A DNA stretch of 64,000 bases from Rhizobium skierniewicense (GTDB lineage: Bacteria; Pseudomonadota; Alphaproteobacteria; Rhizobiales; Rhizobiaceae), in the NCBI RefSeq assembly GCF_014196515.1, contig NZ_JACIDV010000013.1:1-64000 (forward strand). The letters run 5' to 3'. The notes beneath the pieces were generated by a model. The model had not been told where the DNA came from. It saw only the letters and a program-made list of their open reading frames with translations, and made no database searches. Shown piece after piece: positions 62,987-64,000 of this stretch (the first letter of the stretch is position 1; each line of letters starts with the position of its first letter). The translations under genes and the position numbers were made by a program.

Positions 62987-63931
62987 TTACTCTTTAAGAG
63001 TGCCTTTGATGTGCCAGCGATCATGATACCACAGCCACTGACCAGGGTATTCTCGCACCCAACTCTCCACCTTGTCATTGAGCAGCTGGGCGGTCGCACG
63101 CACATCGACATTGCCCTTCTCGTCGTGTGGAATGTCGACCTTGGGCTCGATTTCCAGACGGTATCGATTGTCAGGCAAACGGATGCAGCGGGCCGGAAAT
63201 ACATCGCAACCAAATTGGCGTACCAGCTTTGCCAGCAATGGGTTGGTCAGCACGTCATGACCGAAGAATTGCGTCGGCAGGCCTTTTTTGAATTTCTGAT
63301 CCACCAAAACGCCGATACCGCCGCCCTTCTCCAATTGACGCGCAAGCGCGAAGGAGGATCCGGCGTGTGATGGCACCAGATTGCCCATGCGCTCCTTGCG
63401 GAAATCGAAAATGCGTTTGGCAACGTAAGGATTGTTCGGCGGACGAAACAACACCGTCACATCCAGACCGTAAGCAGATCCCGCTACGGGCAGAAGCTCG
63501 AAGTTACCGGTATGCGCCGTGAACACGATGAACGGTCGCGGGTGGTCGCGAAGTTCCAGAAACGTCTCCGTTCCGATAACCTCGACGCGACCCGGTTCAC
63601 TTTTCGTCGGATCGAAATCGAACAACCTGTCCAGAAAGACGTATTCAGCCGCCAGCCGGCCCATATTGCCCCAGCTATCCAGCGCGATTTCCAGATGTTC
63701 CTCTTGGGTCTTCTCTGGATAGGCACGTGCCAGATTGTAGAGCATAAGCTTGTGACGAGGCGTTTTCGGGCCGATCTTGCGGGCAAGCTTATCTGCAAAC
63801 CGGATGGCCGGATCGGCCGGCAAGAGCTTCAAAAGGTTAAGAACGCTGAACGCAATTGTCGCATTCAGCCACTGGCGAAAGTTTTCGAGCGCCAGCACGA
63901 CGCGCGTAATCAACATTTTCAAAAGGATCAA
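62987..63931 (-). CDS. lpxXL: LpxXL-type lipid A very-long-chain acyltransferase
   Basis: 314 residues of the LpxL/HtrB acyltransferase family. A hydrophobic N-terminal segment, then HTGNFE (HX4E catalytic pair) in FIVFTAHTGNFELLPVAG, the RPPNNPYVAKRI region and DQKFKKGLPTQFFGHD. The gene begins at TTG 63931, overlapping the stop of the upstream dehydrogenase; an ATG at 63916 is another option. In rhizobia an alcohol dehydrogenase gene precedes lpxXL in the acpXL cluster, which adds a C28 chain to lipid A. That context supports LpxXL over a housekeeping LpxL. Confidence 0.82.
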   Translation of the reverse strand: MILLKMLITRVVLALENFRQWLNATIAFSVLNLLKLLPADPAIRFADKLARKIGPKTPRHKLMLYNLARAYPEKTQEEHLEIALDSWGNMGRLAAEYVFLDRLFDFDPTKSEPGRVEVIGTETFLELRDHPRPFIVFTAHTGNFELLPVAGSAYGLDVTVLFRPPNNPYVAKRIFDFRKERMGNLVPSHAGSSFALARQLEKGGGIGVLVDQKFKKGLPTQFFGHDVLTNPLLAKLVRQFGCDVFPARCIRLPDNRYRLEIEPKVDIPHDEKGNVDVRATAQLLNDKVESWVREYPGQWLWYHDRWHIKGTLKE

Positions 63932-64000
63932 TCCATCCGTAGGACGATTTTGCCGAAGACCTGACGGCTTTCCATCCGCTCCAGCGCCATCTCGATAGTA
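63928..64000 (-). CDS. Zinc-type alcohol dehydrogenase/quinone oxidoreductase, C-terminal end
   Basis: Partial: only the last 23 codons are in the window. The end reads ALERMESRQVFGKIVLRMD and stop, the typical C-terminus of medium-chain dehydrogenases. Its TGA overlaps the TTG start of lpxXL. It fits the dehydrogenase of the rhizobial acpXL-lpxXL cluster. Confidence 0.75.
   Translation of the reverse strand, partial: TIEMALERMESRQVFGKIVLRMD

Overview
This window is chromosomal DNA of an alphaproteobacterium of the Agrobacterium/Rhizobium group (Rhizobiaceae). The evidence is the giant Growth Pole Ring type protein, the tail of a zinc alcohol dehydrogenase running into an LpxXL-type long-chain acyltransferase, an MCE/Mla lipid transporter with a STAS-permease, a single-cysteine DksA, RNase E with an acidic insert in its S1 domain, BluB under a B12 riboswitch, and DUF2155 beside an NDUFA12-like protein. 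The genes are dense, mostly housekeeping, and of even composition. I see no rRNA, tRNA, CRISPR array, phage or transposase.

Layout. 1-2.2 kb: a left edge with a perfect hairpin and a C21 tract, three small proteins of unknown function and a PhzF-family enzyme. 2.3-9.5 kb: NAD kinase plus a secreted protein, an isochorismatase-like hydrolase, prfB with a +1 programmed frameshift, penicillin-binding protein 1A and an AMIN-type amidase. 9.5-21.6 kb: RNase E behind a ~640-nt leader, coq7, dksA, sixA, the YcjX/YcjF pair, a secreted protein, the folP-folB-folK operon, a DUF922 protein, a candidate small RNA and a 2Fe-2S ferredoxin. 21.8-29.7 kb: an HPt protein divergent from the 2,339-residue Gpr-type polar growth protein, which carries exactly 28 tandem 22-residue units. 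29.7-35.6 kb: palindromic repeats, a PACE efflux protein, a four-gene Mla-like operon and DgcA. 35.6-47.3 kb: an LpxH-like phosphoesterase, malic enzyme, a DUF2865 protein, BluB, a PLD-family protein, an AhpD-like protein, two response regulators, an SDR and an aminotransferase. 47.4-52.3 kb: a DsbA-like protein, aroQ-accB-accC-aat, DUF2155 and NDUFA12. 52.3-58.7 kb: three GNAT proteins, gatB, DUF1294, hom and alaC. 58.9-64 kb: a nucleoside hydrolase, a TSUP transporter, two paralogous PAS proteins around an AT-rich gap, and lpxXL with the end of its upstream dehydrogenase.

Envelope growth is a recurring theme: PBP1A, the amidase, Gpr, the Mla-like system, LpxXL and the phosphoesterase all act on the wall or outer membrane. 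The other blocks are core metabolism (folate, shikimate, fatty acid, amino acids), translation (RF2, GatB, Aat) and stress or signalling (DksA, HPt, response regulators, PAS proteins). The least understood items are the Gpr repeat array, the PAS pair, the 19-bp perfect inverted repeat upstream of the ferredoxin, and the candidate sRNA at about 21.18-21.29 kb.
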